This document shows positions 1-8,058 of a stretch of DNA of 64,000 nucleotides, piece by piece (positions within the stretch are counted from its first letter, which is position 1; each line of letters opens with the position of its first letter). The translations under genes and the position numbers were made by a program. Source of the DNA: Ureibacillus massiliensis 4400831 = CIP 108448 = CCUG 49529 (GTDB lineage Bacteria > Bacillota > Bacilli > Bacillales_A > Planococcaceae); assembly GCF_000772965.1 (NCBI RefSeq), contig NZ_JPVQ01000012.1, forward strand, positions 1 to 64,000, in the 5' to 3' direction. Below the pieces are notes generated by a model. It ran no database searches and was not told where the DNA came from. It was given only the letters and a program-made list of their open reading frames with translations.

Positions 1-1
1 A

Positions 2-230
2 AAATCAACATTTATTAGCGATTTATATAAATTATTTTTGACAATACGAGGGAATAGAACAAGGTGGTTATATGGAAAACCCGTTATATAAGGGAGATGA
101 CAAAACAGGAGGCTACCAATTTTATGTTTATGATAGAGAGGGTGAGGAATGTTTTCGCTGCAAAACTTCTATTGTAAAGGAAGAAATCTCATCAAGAAAA
201 ACTTTCTTTTGTCCAAATTGCCAGCAATAA
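2..230 (+). pseudogene. C-terminal remnant of a Fpg/Nei-type DNA glycosylase
   Basis: The readable frame from 42 ends in a zinc-finger tail of Fpg/Nei type: EECFRCKTS, then FFCPNCQQ, giving C-x2-C-x16-C-x2-C just before the stop. EQGGYMENPLYKGD is the usual lead-in. A TGA at 39-41 blocks this frame upstream, and the preceding sequence continues in frame 2 (KSTFISDLYKLFLTI), so a frameshift lies near 42-50. Intact family members have about 270-290 residues and remove oxidised bases. The 5' part lies outside the window, so it could be a broken gene or a sequence error. Confidence 0.6.
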
Positions 231-350
231 AAAGTATTTTGGAAACATATATTTTGGGGGATTTAACGGATTCCGCGGAGCTGGTGTATTAACAAATTAG
301 TAGACGAACATAAAAAAACAGGTGAAATGTGTGTGTTATTTAATAACATT
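231..350 (+). pseudogene. Decayed tail of a tRNA-dihydrouridine synthase gene
   Basis: The DNA reads FGNIYFGGFNGFRGAGVLTN, a stop, then LVDEHKKTGE. This parallels the intact Dus of this window, which reads [17 protein letters not shown] then [10 protein letters not shown]. The nucleotides from about 268 also resemble 2879-2940 by eye. It has an internal stop and no start, so it is a relic, probably of a second dus copy. Confidence 0.5.
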
Positions 351-360
351 AGGGAAGATA

Positions 361-399
361 AAGAATGTGGAGTTTGTATATATCTAACTCCACATTCTT
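361..399. terminator. Long hairpin, possible terminator
   Basis: A perfect 14-bp inverted repeat (361-374 with 386-399) encloses an 11-nt loop. No clear T tract follows on the plus strand, so a terminator role is uncertain. It lies after the two relics. From 400 to 547 I see nothing further. Confidence 0.45.
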
Positions 400-547
400 A
401 TGATTTGAAACTAATTTTATGCAATCTCATTATGCTATTTGATAAAGGTTAATCGATTGTTTGAAATCCGATCAATTTTTACGTGGCAAACTCAAATCAA
501 AGGATTCCTTAATAAGTTCGATTTTGCAACGTTCAATTGTTTCATGA

Positions 548-1585
548 TTACTTAACGTTCGTTGCTACGTCTGCAATTAAAGTTAAGTATTCATCAATAG
601 TGTATTGAATAGAAAGTGGGTTTGGGTTACCAGCAGCTGCTAATGGTGTATTGTCTTCGATAACGACAATGTTACCAGCAGCAATTGCAGGAACTTTCCC
701 TAAAATAGGATCTGCTTGTAAAGCGGCTAATGTATCTTTAGTTCCATAAGTAATAAACAGATCTGTGTCGTTTAATACATCAGCATTTTCAGTACTTACT
801 TGAATGTAAAAACTGTCATCTGTAATTAACTTTTTAATGCCTTCAGGATACTCCATACCTAAATCTAATAAGAATTCGCCACGTGGGTCTGCAGGTGTAT
901 AAATAAAGAAGCTTGATAAATCTGCTATGTTAAACATACCGAATGCAGCTTTCTTTCCTTTAATAACAGAGTACTCATTTGCTTTATCAGCGATTAACTT
1001 TTCTGTTTCGGCTACTAATTTCTTACCTTCTTCTTCCATGCCCATACCTTTAGCGTTTAATAATACTTGGTCACGCCATGGTGCTACCCAAGGAGTTTCT
1101 TCATAAGGTACAACTGGAGCAATTAAGCTTAATGTTTCGTATTCTTCTTGTGTAATACCAGAATAAGCAGCAAGAATAACATCTGGATTACTATCTGAAA
1201 TTGCTTCAAAGTCTAAACCATCCGAATCTTGGTATACTGTGGGATTTTCTTCACCGAGTTCTTTTAATTTTTCAGCAGTCCAAGGTAATAAACCAGAATC
1301 ATCTTGGATTCCGTAGTTTGCAGCAGAGAAACCTACAGGTACTACACCAAGTGCTAATACAACATCATGATTAGCCCAAGCTATAGTCGCAACTCGTTCA
1401 GGTTTTTCATGAATTGTTGTTTCACCAAAGGCATGCTTAATGACAATAGGGTACTCACTGTTGCTTTCTTTTTCAGTTGTTGATACATCAGCAGTGGATC
1501 CATTATTTGTTGAACTGTCATTGCCACAAGCGGCAAGAACCAAAACAAAGATGGAAGTAATTAAAAATAATAATGACTTGTTCAT
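548..1585 (-). CDS. Siderophore (ferric iron) ABC transporter substrate-binding lipoprotein
   Basis: This is a cluster-8 periplasmic-binding-type protein (FecB/FhuD family) that holds ferric siderophore outside the membrane. A signal peptide ends in the lipobox LVLAACG, so it is lipid-anchored. HEKPERVATIAW is the typical start of the binding domain. The ATG at 1585 is preferred over an upstream GTG at 1600, because that GTG forms part of the Shine-Dalgarno region (AAAGTGAGG). Length, about 345 residues, is normal. No permease or ATPase gene is next to it, so it must share a transporter encoded elsewhere. Two Fur-box-like sites flank its promoter. The exact siderophore cannot be told. Confidence 0.88.
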   Translation of the reverse strand: MNKSLLFLITSIFVLVLAACGNDSSTNNGSTADVSTTEKESNSEYPIVIKHAFGETTIHEKPERVATIAWANHDVVLALGVVPVGFSAANYGIQDDSGLLPWTAEKLKELGEENPTVYQDSDGLDFEAISDSNPDVILAAYSGITQEEYETLSLIAPVVPYEETPWVAPWRDQVLLNAKGMGMEEEGKKLVAETEKLIADKANEYSVIKGKKAAFGMFNIADLSSFFIYTPADPRGEFLLDLGMEYPEGIKKLITDDSFYIQVSTENADVLNDTDLFITYGTKDTLAALQADPILGKVPAIAAGNIVVIEDNTPLAAAGNPNPLSIQYTIDEYLTLIADVATNVK

Positions 1586-1625
1586 TATGAATAGCCTCAC
1601 TTTATTTGTAATTCTTTCTTTTAAT

Positions 1626-1644
1626 GATAAAGATTATCATTATC
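1626..1644 (-). promoter_or_regulatory. Fur box
   Basis: This 19-bp site matches 17 of 19 bases of the consensus GATAATGATAATCATTATC. It lies just downstream of the predicted -10 of the siderophore-binding gene, a position suited to iron-dependent repression. Confidence 0.8.
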
Positions 1645-1658
1645 ATTTATATGAATTT

Positions 1659-1686
1659 ATCATACTCTAAATTTTGTCAATGTCAA
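1659..1686 (-). promoter_or_regulatory. SigA-type promoter of the siderophore-binding gene
   Basis: On the minus strand TTGACA (1686-1681) is followed after 16 nt by TATGAT (1664-1659). The -35 hexamer is duplicated in tandem (second copy 1680-1675). It is placed between two Fur-box-like sites. Confidence 0.6.
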
Positions 1687-1694
1687 TAAGTTTT

Positions 1695-1713
1695 GAGAAT
1701 GATTTTCAATTAG
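1695..1713 (-). promoter_or_regulatory. Second, weaker Fur-box-like site
   Basis: GAGAATGATTTTCAATTAG keeps the GA-AATGAT--TCA core of a Fur box (about 12 of 19 consensus bases) and lies directly upstream of the -35. The rest of the 1714-1990 gap is AT-rich, with no other clear signal. Confidence 0.45.
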
Positions 1714-2011
1714 AATTTGCTTTTAAAAGGTAATTAGTTAATATAAAATGCGAGAAAAATCATCAAAATATCCATAAGTAAAAATCTCAATGTGAAACTT
1801 TAACCCAATTAAATCCCTTCCATTTCAAGACTGATTTCTGTTAGAATAATGATTCTGATCATCACAATATATTTTTCATTAATAATAGATGTCCAAGTGT
1901 TTGATAATAAGTTAAGATGCGTGATATAAGTGTAAAAGAAGAAAACCTTTTACTTATTTATTTCGAATATTCGTTAAAGTTGTACCTATAATGAGAGGAT
2001 TTGAGTTTAAA

Positions 2012-2998
2012 ATGATAGATAATTTCTGGCGTGATTTACCACGACCATTTTTTGTACTTGCACCAATGGAGGATGTAACAGATGTTGTTTTTCGACATGT
2101 AGTGAGTGAGGCAGCTAGACCTGATGTGTTTTTCACTGAGTTTACAAACTCGGATAGTTACTGTCACCCAGAAGGACACAAAAGTGTGCGAGGACGTTTG
2201 CTGTTTACAGAAGATGAACAACCAATTGTAGCACATATATGGGGAGATAAGCCTGAATATTTTCGACAAATGAGTATTGGAATGAAGGAACTTGGGTTTA
2301 AAGGCTTGGATATCAATATGGGTTGTCCTGTTCCTAATGTAGCATCTAAAGGAAAAGGAAGCGGGCTTATCCTTCAACCGGATCTTGCTGCAGAGCTAAT
2401 ACAGGCAGCCAAAGCTGGCGGATTGCCTGTAAGTGTAAAGACAAGGCTCGGTTTTACAGAAGTAGAAGAGTGGCGAGACTGGCTTACACATATATTGAAA
2501 CAAGATATTGCAAATCTTTCTATTCATCTGCGTACAAGAAAGGAAATGAGCGCTGTAGCTGCGCATTGGGAGCTAATTCCGGAGATTAAAAAACTTCGTG
2601 ACGAGATAGCACCTGATACGCTTTTGACGATTAATGGGGATATACCTGATCGTCAAACTGGGTTGCAGCTTGTTGAACAATATGGTGTTGATGGAGTAAT
2701 GATCGGCCGAGGGATTTTTAAAAATCCATTTGCCTTTGAACAGGAGCCAAAGGAACATAGCAGTGAGGAATTGCTGGATCTTTTAAGATTGCATCTTGAC
2801 CTCCATGATAAATATTCAGTAGAGTTAGAGCCACGTCCATTCACAGCCCTTCATCGCTTTTTCAAAATATATGTCAAAGGTTTCCGTGGAGCGGGTGAAT
2901 TAAGAAATCAACTGATGAACACGAAATCAACAGATGAGGTACGTGCGATGCTTGATAATTTTGGGAAGAATGTTGATGGAATAGAGATAATAGAATGA
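2012..2998 (+). CDS. dus: tRNA-dihydrouridine synthase
   Basis: This FMN enzyme reduces uridine to dihydrouridine in the D-loop of tRNA, using NADPH. Visible signatures are LAPMEDVTD near the start (FMN-binding barrel), [10 protein letters not shown] with the catalytic Cys, VKTRLG, INGDI and GVMIGRG (phosphate-binding loop), in normal order. Length, about 328 residues, is normal. ATG 2012 is preferred over ATG 1991 because a GAGAGGA Shine-Dalgarno lies between them. A hairpin terminator follows. Which U positions are modified (B or C type) cannot be decided. A decayed tail of a similar gene lies at 231-350. Confidence 0.92.
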   Translation: MIDNFWRDLPRPFFVLAPMEDVTDVVFRHVVSEAARPDVFFTEFTNSDSYCHPEGHKSVRGRLLFTEDEQPIVAHIWGDKPEYFRQMSIGMKELGFKGLDINMGCPVPNVASKGKGSGLILQPDLAAELIQAAKAGGLPVSVKTRLGFTEVEEWRDWLTHILKQDIANLSIHLRTRKEMSAVAAHWELIPEIKKLRDEIAPDTLLTINGDIPDRQTGLQLVEQYGVDGVMIGRGIFKNPFAFEQEPKEHSSEELLDLLRLHLDLHDKYSVELEPRPFTALHRFFKIYVKGFRGAGELRNQLMNTKSTDEVRAMLDNFGKNVDGIEIIE

Positions 2999-3030
2999 TG
3001 TAGTTTCAATATTAGATTACATTGTGAATT

Positions 3031-3086
3031 AAAGTGGCTATTATGAATCCTGAATTAAAATCGGATACATACTAGCCACTTTTTGT
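3031..3086 (+). terminator. Terminator of dus
   Basis: Arms AAAGTGGCTA (3031-3040) and TAGCCACTTT (3073-3082) are perfect complements and are followed by TTTG and more T's. Confidence 0.7.
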
Positions 3087-3248
3087 TTAATTAAATAGGG
3101 AAACTTGTTTAACTCCTTAGAAATAAATTAAACAGATGGTCTTAAGGTACTTAGACCTCAGATTGACAGTCTGTTAATCTATTAAATTATGGATAAAATG
3201 AATTCACAACTAATAAAATTCTATTTGGATGCAATCCATTACAGTAAA

Positions 3249-3449
3249 TTAGTGTGCAATCATTTCATGTGCAATCGTATGTCCATCCATGTGCGCTGGA
3301 TAATATGTTGGCCAATTTTCTACTTCCTTAAGTAATGCCGCTCGATCATCACCCGAATATAAATGGAAGTGACCTGATTTTTCTGGTGCGATAATATGAT
3401 CACTAAATTGAATTTTATACGCTAATAGAGGACATTTCCTTTTGTCCAT
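3249..3449 (-). CDS. Uncharacterised short ORF, possibly a gene remnant
   Basis: This open frame of about 66 codons starts MDKRKCPLLAY and ends in a His-rich tail (AHMDGHTIAHEMIAH). The composition is protein-like, but I do not recognise the family and see no good ribosome site. The neighbouring minus frame upstream also reads like protein (LVHGFISGNDGQKEM), so this may be the end of a decayed larger gene. Confidence 0.25.
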   Translation of the reverse strand: MDKRKCPLLAYKIQFSDHIIAPEKSGHFHLYSGDDRAALLKEVENWPTYYPAHMDGHTIAHEMIAH

Positions 3450-3462
3450 CGTTTCCACTGAT

Positions 3463-3497
3463 AAATCCGTGAACTAAAAGGTTCTCGGATTTTTTTG
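3463..3497 (+). terminator. Hairpin with T tract upstream of the NlpC/P60 gene
   Basis: A 12-bp stem with one mismatch (3463-3474 with 3481-3492) is followed by seven T's. No intact plus-strand gene precedes it. It may close an older transcript or act as a leader attenuator for the next gene. Confidence 0.55.
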
Positions 3498-3614
3498 TGT
3501 AGTATTTCAAGCATAACTTCCAGTCTGAAATTTGAACTCGAAAATTAAGAAGAATAAAAACATAGCAAAAAGCCACTATAAGTAAACGAAAATTAATAAA
3601 TAGGGAGAGTAGCA

Positions 3615-4676
3615 ATGAGAAGTTTAATACGAATCTTAATGGTTTTAGCACTAGTATTTGGTAGTTTAATGGGTAGTACAATCAGTGCAAATGCCCAAGT
3701 AGATTATCTTCCCAATGCGGGAGTTTTCATCAATGGGAAAGTGGTTGATGGAATTAATCCGATCAAAGAAAATGGCGTGTACTATTTACCGTTTGTCGAT
3801 CTTGCCAAAATTTTAAATTACAATAGCATCAAGTTTGAGGAAAAAAACAGAGCCTACGAAATAACGGATGGCTCTACTATAATACGAATTGCATTAGGTG
3901 GGACAAGAGCGAAAAAAGGTAATGAATATGTAAACATTGAACCACCAAGATGGATTAACGAAACGGCTTATGTTTCTTTACATGCAGCAGGTGCATTATT
4001 TAACTCATATATCACATTCAAAAAGGAAAATGGTTCTATTCAAATCGAAAATCCTGCTACAAAATATGTAGTGCACTTAGGAGATACATTGTACAATATA
4101 GCCCGTATCCATCATATTAGCGTTGACGAGTTAAAAAGAATAAACAATCTTACTTCAAATTTGATTTTGGATGGGCAAGTATTAAAGCTACCAAGTCCTG
4201 ATGCTTCCTCATCCAAAGGAGAAATAGAGCCGATAAAAGAGAAGGAACCAGTCAAAAATAATAGTAAGGATACTGTGGCTCAACAAATAAAGAATATTCT
4301 TGAAGATGCCAAGAAATACATCGGAGCAAAATATAAATTCGGTGCAACATTAGCAGAAGCGCCAAATTTATTCGACTGTTCATCCTTCACTCAATATGTC
4401 TTTGGGAATTTTGGACTACAGCTTCCTAGGGTATCTAGAGATCAAGCAAGCAAAGGTATAAATGTTCCGACGTCCAATCTAAAAGCGGGAGATTTAATGT
4501 TCTTTACAATGAATGACACTTATACGGATGGAAGAGTGGCCCATGTTGGAATCTATATGGGTGATGGAAATATGATTCATGCTTCTACATCAAAAGGTGT
4601 AATGATTACAACGAATGTATTGCAAAACACTTACTGGGCGAAAAATTATCTGTTCTCAAAACGAGTTATCCAATAA
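3615..4676 (+). CDS. Secreted NlpC/P60 peptidoglycan endopeptidase with LysM
   Basis: This is a predicted cell-wall D,L-endopeptidase cutting stem peptides. Order: signal peptide (residues 1-28, ending SANAQ); a copper-amine-oxidase-N-like stalk domain (about 35-145, VFINGKVVDG through the YVSLHAAGALF region); one LysM domain (about 151-193, YVVHLGDTLYNIARIHHI); a charged linker; and a C-terminal NlpC/P60 domain (about 225-353). Catalytic Cys is in FDCSSFTQYVF, His in VAHVGIYMGDG, and a third polar residue in MIHAST. A GGGAGAG ribosome site precedes ATG 3615. It is transcribed alone, with a terminator after it. The exact bond cleaved is inferred from the family. Confidence 0.92.
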   Translation: MRSLIRILMVLALVFGSLMGSTISANAQVDYLPNAGVFINGKVVDGINPIKENGVYYLPFVDLAKILNYNSIKFEEKNRAYEITDGSTIIRIALGGTRAKKGNEYVNIEPPRWINETAYVSLHAAGALFNSYITFKKENGSIQIENPATKYVVHLGDTLYNIARIHHISVDELKRINNLTSNLILDGQVLKLPSPDASSSKGEIEPIKEKEPVKNNSKDTVAQQIKNILEDAKKYIGAKYKFGATLAEAPNLFDCSSFTQYVFGNFGLQLPRVSRDQASKGINVPTSNLKAGDLMFFTMNDTYTDGRVAHVGIYMGDGNMIHASTSKGVMITTNVLQNTYWAKNYLFSKRVIQ

Positions 4677-4690
4677 TTTTCATTGTTAAA

Positions 4691-4721
4691 GAGCGTTTCC
4701 AAATTGGAGACGCTCATTTTT
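4691..4721 (+). terminator. Terminator of the NlpC/P60 gene
   Basis: Stem GAGCGTTTCC / GGAGACGCTC (one G-T pair) with a 5-nt loop is followed by ATTTTT. Confidence 0.8.
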
Positions 4722-4950
4722 GTGAACTACCTCTACTATTTGTCTTTGTACTGCTTCTTTATCTTTTGATTTGCTTTCTTTTATAACTATTTGATATTTT
4801 GAGACAACTTTTTTGACATAAAAAAGGTATTAATATATGAGAGGAAAATTAGAAGGGCAGGGCAGTTTTTAGAAAGAAGGGAAGAAGACATTGTTCTAAT
4901 TTTTTTCAGTTTAAAAAATGATTGAAGCTAGAAATATTGAAGGAGTATTA

Positions 4951-6396
4951 ATGATGAAACCAACTAGACTATCGTATACAATTTTTATAACCCTTGGAAT
5001 TACTTTAATTGCAGTGATGACATATTTTTATACTCAAGGTCATAACAAGAAGGAATCGATAGACAAGAAAGGGGAAAATGAGAAAATTGAACAATCCAAA
5101 TACAATGGTGTAGAAATAATCACAAATACATATGAAGAAGATACATATCATAAGGCTATCCATTATCCTAAATTTGAAAAAGAATCATTAAATGAAGAAA
5201 TAAAAAAATACGTTTCAAAGAAGGAACAAGGTTTCCATAACGAATTAAGCCAATATAAGAAAGATGCCTTAAAACAGCGACCTGCTCAAATGTATCTGAC
5301 TTTTAATATATACCCAGCTATGGATCAACTTTATTCTATTGTATTTACCGAAGAAAGTTATATAGGCGGTGCCAATTCTCGCCAAAGCAACACAGTTTTT
5401 CTTGTAGACTTAAAAAACGAACAATTTATAAAACAAACTGAGATAATTAATAACACAAAAGAAAATAGAGAAAAACTATACAATCTTTTATTTAAAGCGT
5501 TTAAGCAGTCTGAGGAATACAGCTCCTTTCTAATTGAAGAAGATTTAAAAGGCTGGATTGAAAAGAAGGATAATAAGTTATTATCCAATATGTATTTAAC
5601 GAATCAAGCAATCGTGTTTGAATTTGACAAATATGAGGTTACTGCTGGCGCTGCCGGAATGCCTAAAATTACTTTACCTTTTGAACAGGTAAGTGAAATA
5701 GTATCTGCTGAATGGCTTGATAGATTAAATTTACAAGATACCACTAATAACAATGAATCAGCCGAATCTAATGAGAACATAACGGAAAAAGAGGCAGATC
5801 AAGAAAAAGCGACGGAGGAAGATTTGACAAAAGACCCATCCTCTACAGAGAAAAGAGTTGCACTTACTTTTGATGATGGACCGCATCCCCAAAATACGCT
5901 TACTATTTTGGAATTGTTAGATCAACATGACGCTAAAGCAACCTTTTTTATGCTTGGTAGTAGGGTAGATTTCTATCCGAATATTGCAAAGAAAGTGGCG
6001 GAAGATGGTCATGAAATTGGAAATCATACATGGGATCATAAAGATTTAACGACACTTAGTCCAGAAAAAATCATACAGGAAATTCAAGACACAAATGAAA
6101 TTATTTTAGAGGCAACAGGTTATAATACAACAGTTTTACGACCTCCTTATGGTGCGACGAATAAAGAAGTAGAAAATAGTGTAGATATAGCATCCGTTTT
6201 ATGGACTATCGATACATTGGATTGGCAGTCTCATGAACCTGAAGCAGTACTAGAAATTGTAAAAGAGAATGTTAAAGATGGTTCAATCATTTTAATGCAC
6301 GATATACATGAATCAACTATTAAAGCGGTGGAACTTGTTTTGAACTATTTAGAGGAAAATGGTTATAAGTGCGTAACTGTTTCTGAAATCCTATAG
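4951..6396 (+). CDS. pdaC: PdaC-like membrane-anchored peptidoglycan/polysaccharide deacetylase
   Basis: This is a metal-dependent carbohydrate esterase 4 protein facing the wall. An N-terminal membrane anchor (YTIFITLGITLIAVMTYFY) is followed by DUF4163/DUF3298 (RsiV-like) domains, an acidic linker, and the NodB domain from about residue 300. All five NodB motifs are visible: LTFDDGPH, GNHTWDH, RPPYGATN, WTIDTLDW and ILMHD. This layout matches B. subtilis PdaC, which deacetylates MurNAc. GAAGGAG sits 5 nt before ATG 4951 and 8 nt before ATG 4954, so either may be the start; the upstream ATG 4918 is rejected. A methyltransferase remnant follows within 50 bp. Confidence 0.88.
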   Translation: MMKPTRLSYTIFITLGITLIAVMTYFYTQGHNKKESIDKKGENEKIEQSKYNGVEIITNTYEEDTYHKAIHYPKFEKESLNEEIKKYVSKKEQGFHNELSQYKKDALKQRPAQMYLTFNIYPAMDQLYSIVFTEESYIGGANSRQSNTVFLVDLKNEQFIKQTEIINNTKENREKLYNLLFKAFKQSEEYSSFLIEEDLKGWIEKKDNKLLSNMYLTNQAIVFEFDKYEVTAGAAGMPKITLPFEQVSEIVSAEWLDRLNLQDTTNNNESAESNENITEKEADQEKATEEDLTKDPSSTEKRVALTFDDGPHPQNTLTILELLDQHDAKATFFMLGSRVDFYPNIAKKVAEDGHEIGNHTWDHKDLTTLSPEKIIQEIQDTNEIILEATGYNTTVLRPPYGATNKEVENSVDIASVLWTIDTLDWQSHEPEAVLEIVKENVKDGSIILMHDIHESTIKAVELVLNYLEENGYKCVTVSEIL

Positions 6397-6446
6397 CTGA
6401 ATAGTTGAAAAAAGAAAATGAGAAATCTTTAATCGGCGGTGTAAAA

Positions 6447-7198
6447 ATGAAAATAAATTCGATGGAAAGGCTATTATCTATTCGAAGTTTCGCCCGGATT
6501 ATCCCGAGCAATTAATAATCGACTTAATAAAAGAAAGTAAGCTGAATGTAAATTCCTCTATTGCGGACATAGGGGCTGGAACAGGCATTATGACCAAAAA
6601 ATTTTTAGATCAAGGCTTTAATGTGTATGCGGTTGAACCAAATGAAGAGATGCGTATGGCTGCTAAAGAATATTTAAAAGATTACAAAGGCTTCATTCTA
6701 ATTAATGGTTCTGCTGAAAACAAAACGTTAGATAATCAGACAATTGATTTAATCGTTGTCGCTCAAGCATTCCATTGGTTTAATATGAAGAATTTTCGAG
6801 AAGAGAGTCAAAGAATTTTAAAACCACATGGTAAAGTGGCTATTATTTCGAATGAACGTATAACGGAGGATACCATTAATAAAGAAATAGCTGAGACGTA
6901 TTATAAATATTGCCCTAACTTTAAAGGATTTTCAAATGGATTAATGGGATCAACAGAAATTTACGATAACTTTTTTCTAGGCTCTTACACATTAAAAACC
7001 TATGATAACCCTTTAATTTATAATAAAAGTACTTTCATTGGTCGCCATATGTCCTCGTCCTTTTCATTAACGGAGGATGACCCCATGTATCCAATGCTTG
7101 TAGAATCGTTAAGTAATCTATTTGATAAACATAGTAAGGATGGATATTTAATCCTGCCTAATATTACGAAATGTTGGTGCGGGATTATTAACCGCTAA
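6447..7198 (+). pseudogene. Class I SAM-dependent methyltransferase with an N-terminal frameshift
   Basis: From 6455 the frame reads NKFDGKAIIYSKFRPDYPEQ, then ADIGAGTGIMT (SAM motif I), VYAVEPNEEM (motif II) and AQAFHWF, which is a small methyltransferase of UbiE/type-11 kind. No start codon exists in this frame upstream: an in-frame TGA precedes it. The only well-placed ATG (6447, after GGCGGTG) opens another frame that ends at once. Adding one A to the AAAA run at 6450-6453 would give MKNKFDGK and restore about 250 codons. It is either a real single-base loss or a sequencing error. The first ATG in the good frame is 6590, past motif I, so a product from there would not bind SAM normally. 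Confidence 0.75.
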
Positions 7199-7223
7199 AA
7201 TTAGTTTGAACTTCATTTTTTTG

Positions 7224-7252
7224 TTGACGCTCCTCATTTTCTATATCATAAT
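7224..7252 (+). promoter_or_regulatory. SigA-type promoter of the queF transcript
   Basis: TTGACG (7224-7229), a 17-bp spacer and CATAAT (7247-7252) lie about 30 bp upstream of the preQ1 aptamer, so the aptamer would be at the 5' end of the message. Confidence 0.7.
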
Positions 7253-7280
7253 GGATAAATATAATGCCCGAGCTTTACGG

Positions 7281-7316
7281 GAGAGGTTCATAGCTGATAC
7301 CCTCTATAAAAAACTA
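7281..7316 (+). promoter_or_regulatory. preQ1-I riboswitch aptamer upstream of queF
   Basis: The sequence carries the class I preQ1 signature: P1 strands AGAGG and CCTCT, a loop with TAGC, and the A-rich tail AAAAAACTA whose CTA can pair with TAG in the loop to make the pseudoknot. It precedes queF, as expected for feedback by preQ1. It is followed by a strong terminator at 7334. Confidence 0.88.
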
Positions 7317-7333
7317 TGGAAACATGACATTAC

Positions 7334-7363
7334 GCCATGTCCATAAAAGGACATGGCTTTTTT
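7334..7363 (+). terminator. Intrinsic terminator of the preQ1 leader
   Basis: Perfect 9-bp stem GCCATGTCC / GGACATGGC, 6-nt loop, then seven T's. An upstream CATGACATT segment could compete for the left arm as an antiterminator. Confidence 0.85.
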
Positions 7364-7396
7364 AATTGCTTCATAGTTTTATATAGCGATCTAGTT

Positions 7397-7445
7397 AAAA
7401 CCTCTCTTGAAAAGTGTTGGGAAGCATTTTCAAGGAGGTTTTTTT
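7397..7445 (+). promoter_or_regulatory. Hairpin that buries the queF ribosome-binding site
   Basis: Arm 7397-7413 pairs with 7427-7442 as two 8-bp blocks with one bulged base. The right arm contains the whole Shine-Dalgarno AAGGAGG (7432-7438) and is followed by a T tract just before ATG 7446. The structure could block translation or act as a second terminator. Confidence 0.6.
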
Positions 7446-7946
7446 ATGTCTGGCCGAAAAAATACAGAAGGTTTGGAAGATTTAACACTATTAGGGAACC
7501 AAAATACACAGTATGCTTCAGATTATGCCCCTGAAGTTTTAGAGTCTGTCGATAGCCTTCATTCGAATCGAGATTATTTTGTAAAGTTTAACTGCCCAGA
7601 GTTTACGAGTCTTTGTCCAATTACAGGTCAACCTGACTTTGCGACAATTTACATTTCATACATTCCGGATAAAAAGATTGTAGAAAGTAAATCTCTGAAG
7701 CTATATTTATTTAGTTTCAGAAACCATGGTGATTTTCATGAAGACTGTGTGAACATCATCATGAATGATTTAATTAAGTTACTTGATCCACGATATATTG
7801 AAGTTTGGGGGAAATTCACTCCTCGTGGGGGAATTTCAATTGATCCTTGGTGTAACTACGGAAAGCCTGGAACGAAATTTGAAGAAATGGCAAATTACCG
7901 TTTAATGAATCATGACCTAAATCCAGAAAAAGTGGATAATCGATAA
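7446..7946 (+). CDS. queF: NADPH-dependent 7-cyano-7-deazaguanine reductase (preQ0 to preQ1)
   Basis: QueF reduces the nitrile of preQ0 to the amine of preQ1 in queuosine synthesis. Catalytic Cys lies in [18 protein letters not shown]-binding residues are in [15 protein letters not shown], and the substrate-binding part is FHEDCVN. Length, 166 residues, matches the short single-domain (YkvM) type. Start ATG 7446 is set by AAGGAGG eight bases upstream. It sits behind a preQ1 riboswitch. queC follows with its own leader, so the two may be separate units. Confidence 0.96.
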   Translation: MSGRKNTEGLEDLTLLGNQNTQYASDYAPEVLESVDSLHSNRDYFVKFNCPEFTSLCPITGQPDFATIYISYIPDKKIVESKSLKLYLFSFRNHGDFHEDCVNIIMNDLIKLLDPRYIEVWGKFTPRGGISIDPWCNYGKPGTKFEEMANYRLMNHDLNPEKVDNR

Positions 7947-7968
7947 TTATATAATCCTTTGAATAAGG

Positions 7969-8003
7969 AAGAGGTTTTAACTACCCTCTTAAAAAAACTA
8001 AGA
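7969..8003 (+). promoter_or_regulatory. Second, divergent preQ1-I-like aptamer upstream of queC
   Basis: AGAGG, the loop TTTTAACTAC, CCTCT and the tail AAAAAAACTAAG follow the preQ1-I layout. The loop is shorter than in the 7281 copy and has AAC where AGC is usual, so the tail C would face A in the pseudoknot. It precedes a terminator and queC, which supports a real but unusual aptamer. Confidence 0.65.
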
Positions 8004-8006
8004 AGA

Positions 8007-8037
8007 AACAGCATTTCTCTTAGAGTGCTGTTTTTTT
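8007..8037 (+). terminator. Terminator between the second preQ1-like aptamer and queC
   Basis: AACAGCA (8007-8013) pairs with TGCTGTT (8026-8032), followed by a run of T's to 8037. It may also end the queF transcript. Confidence 0.75.
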
Positions 8038-8058
8038 CATTAAAGGAGTGCTTTATAG

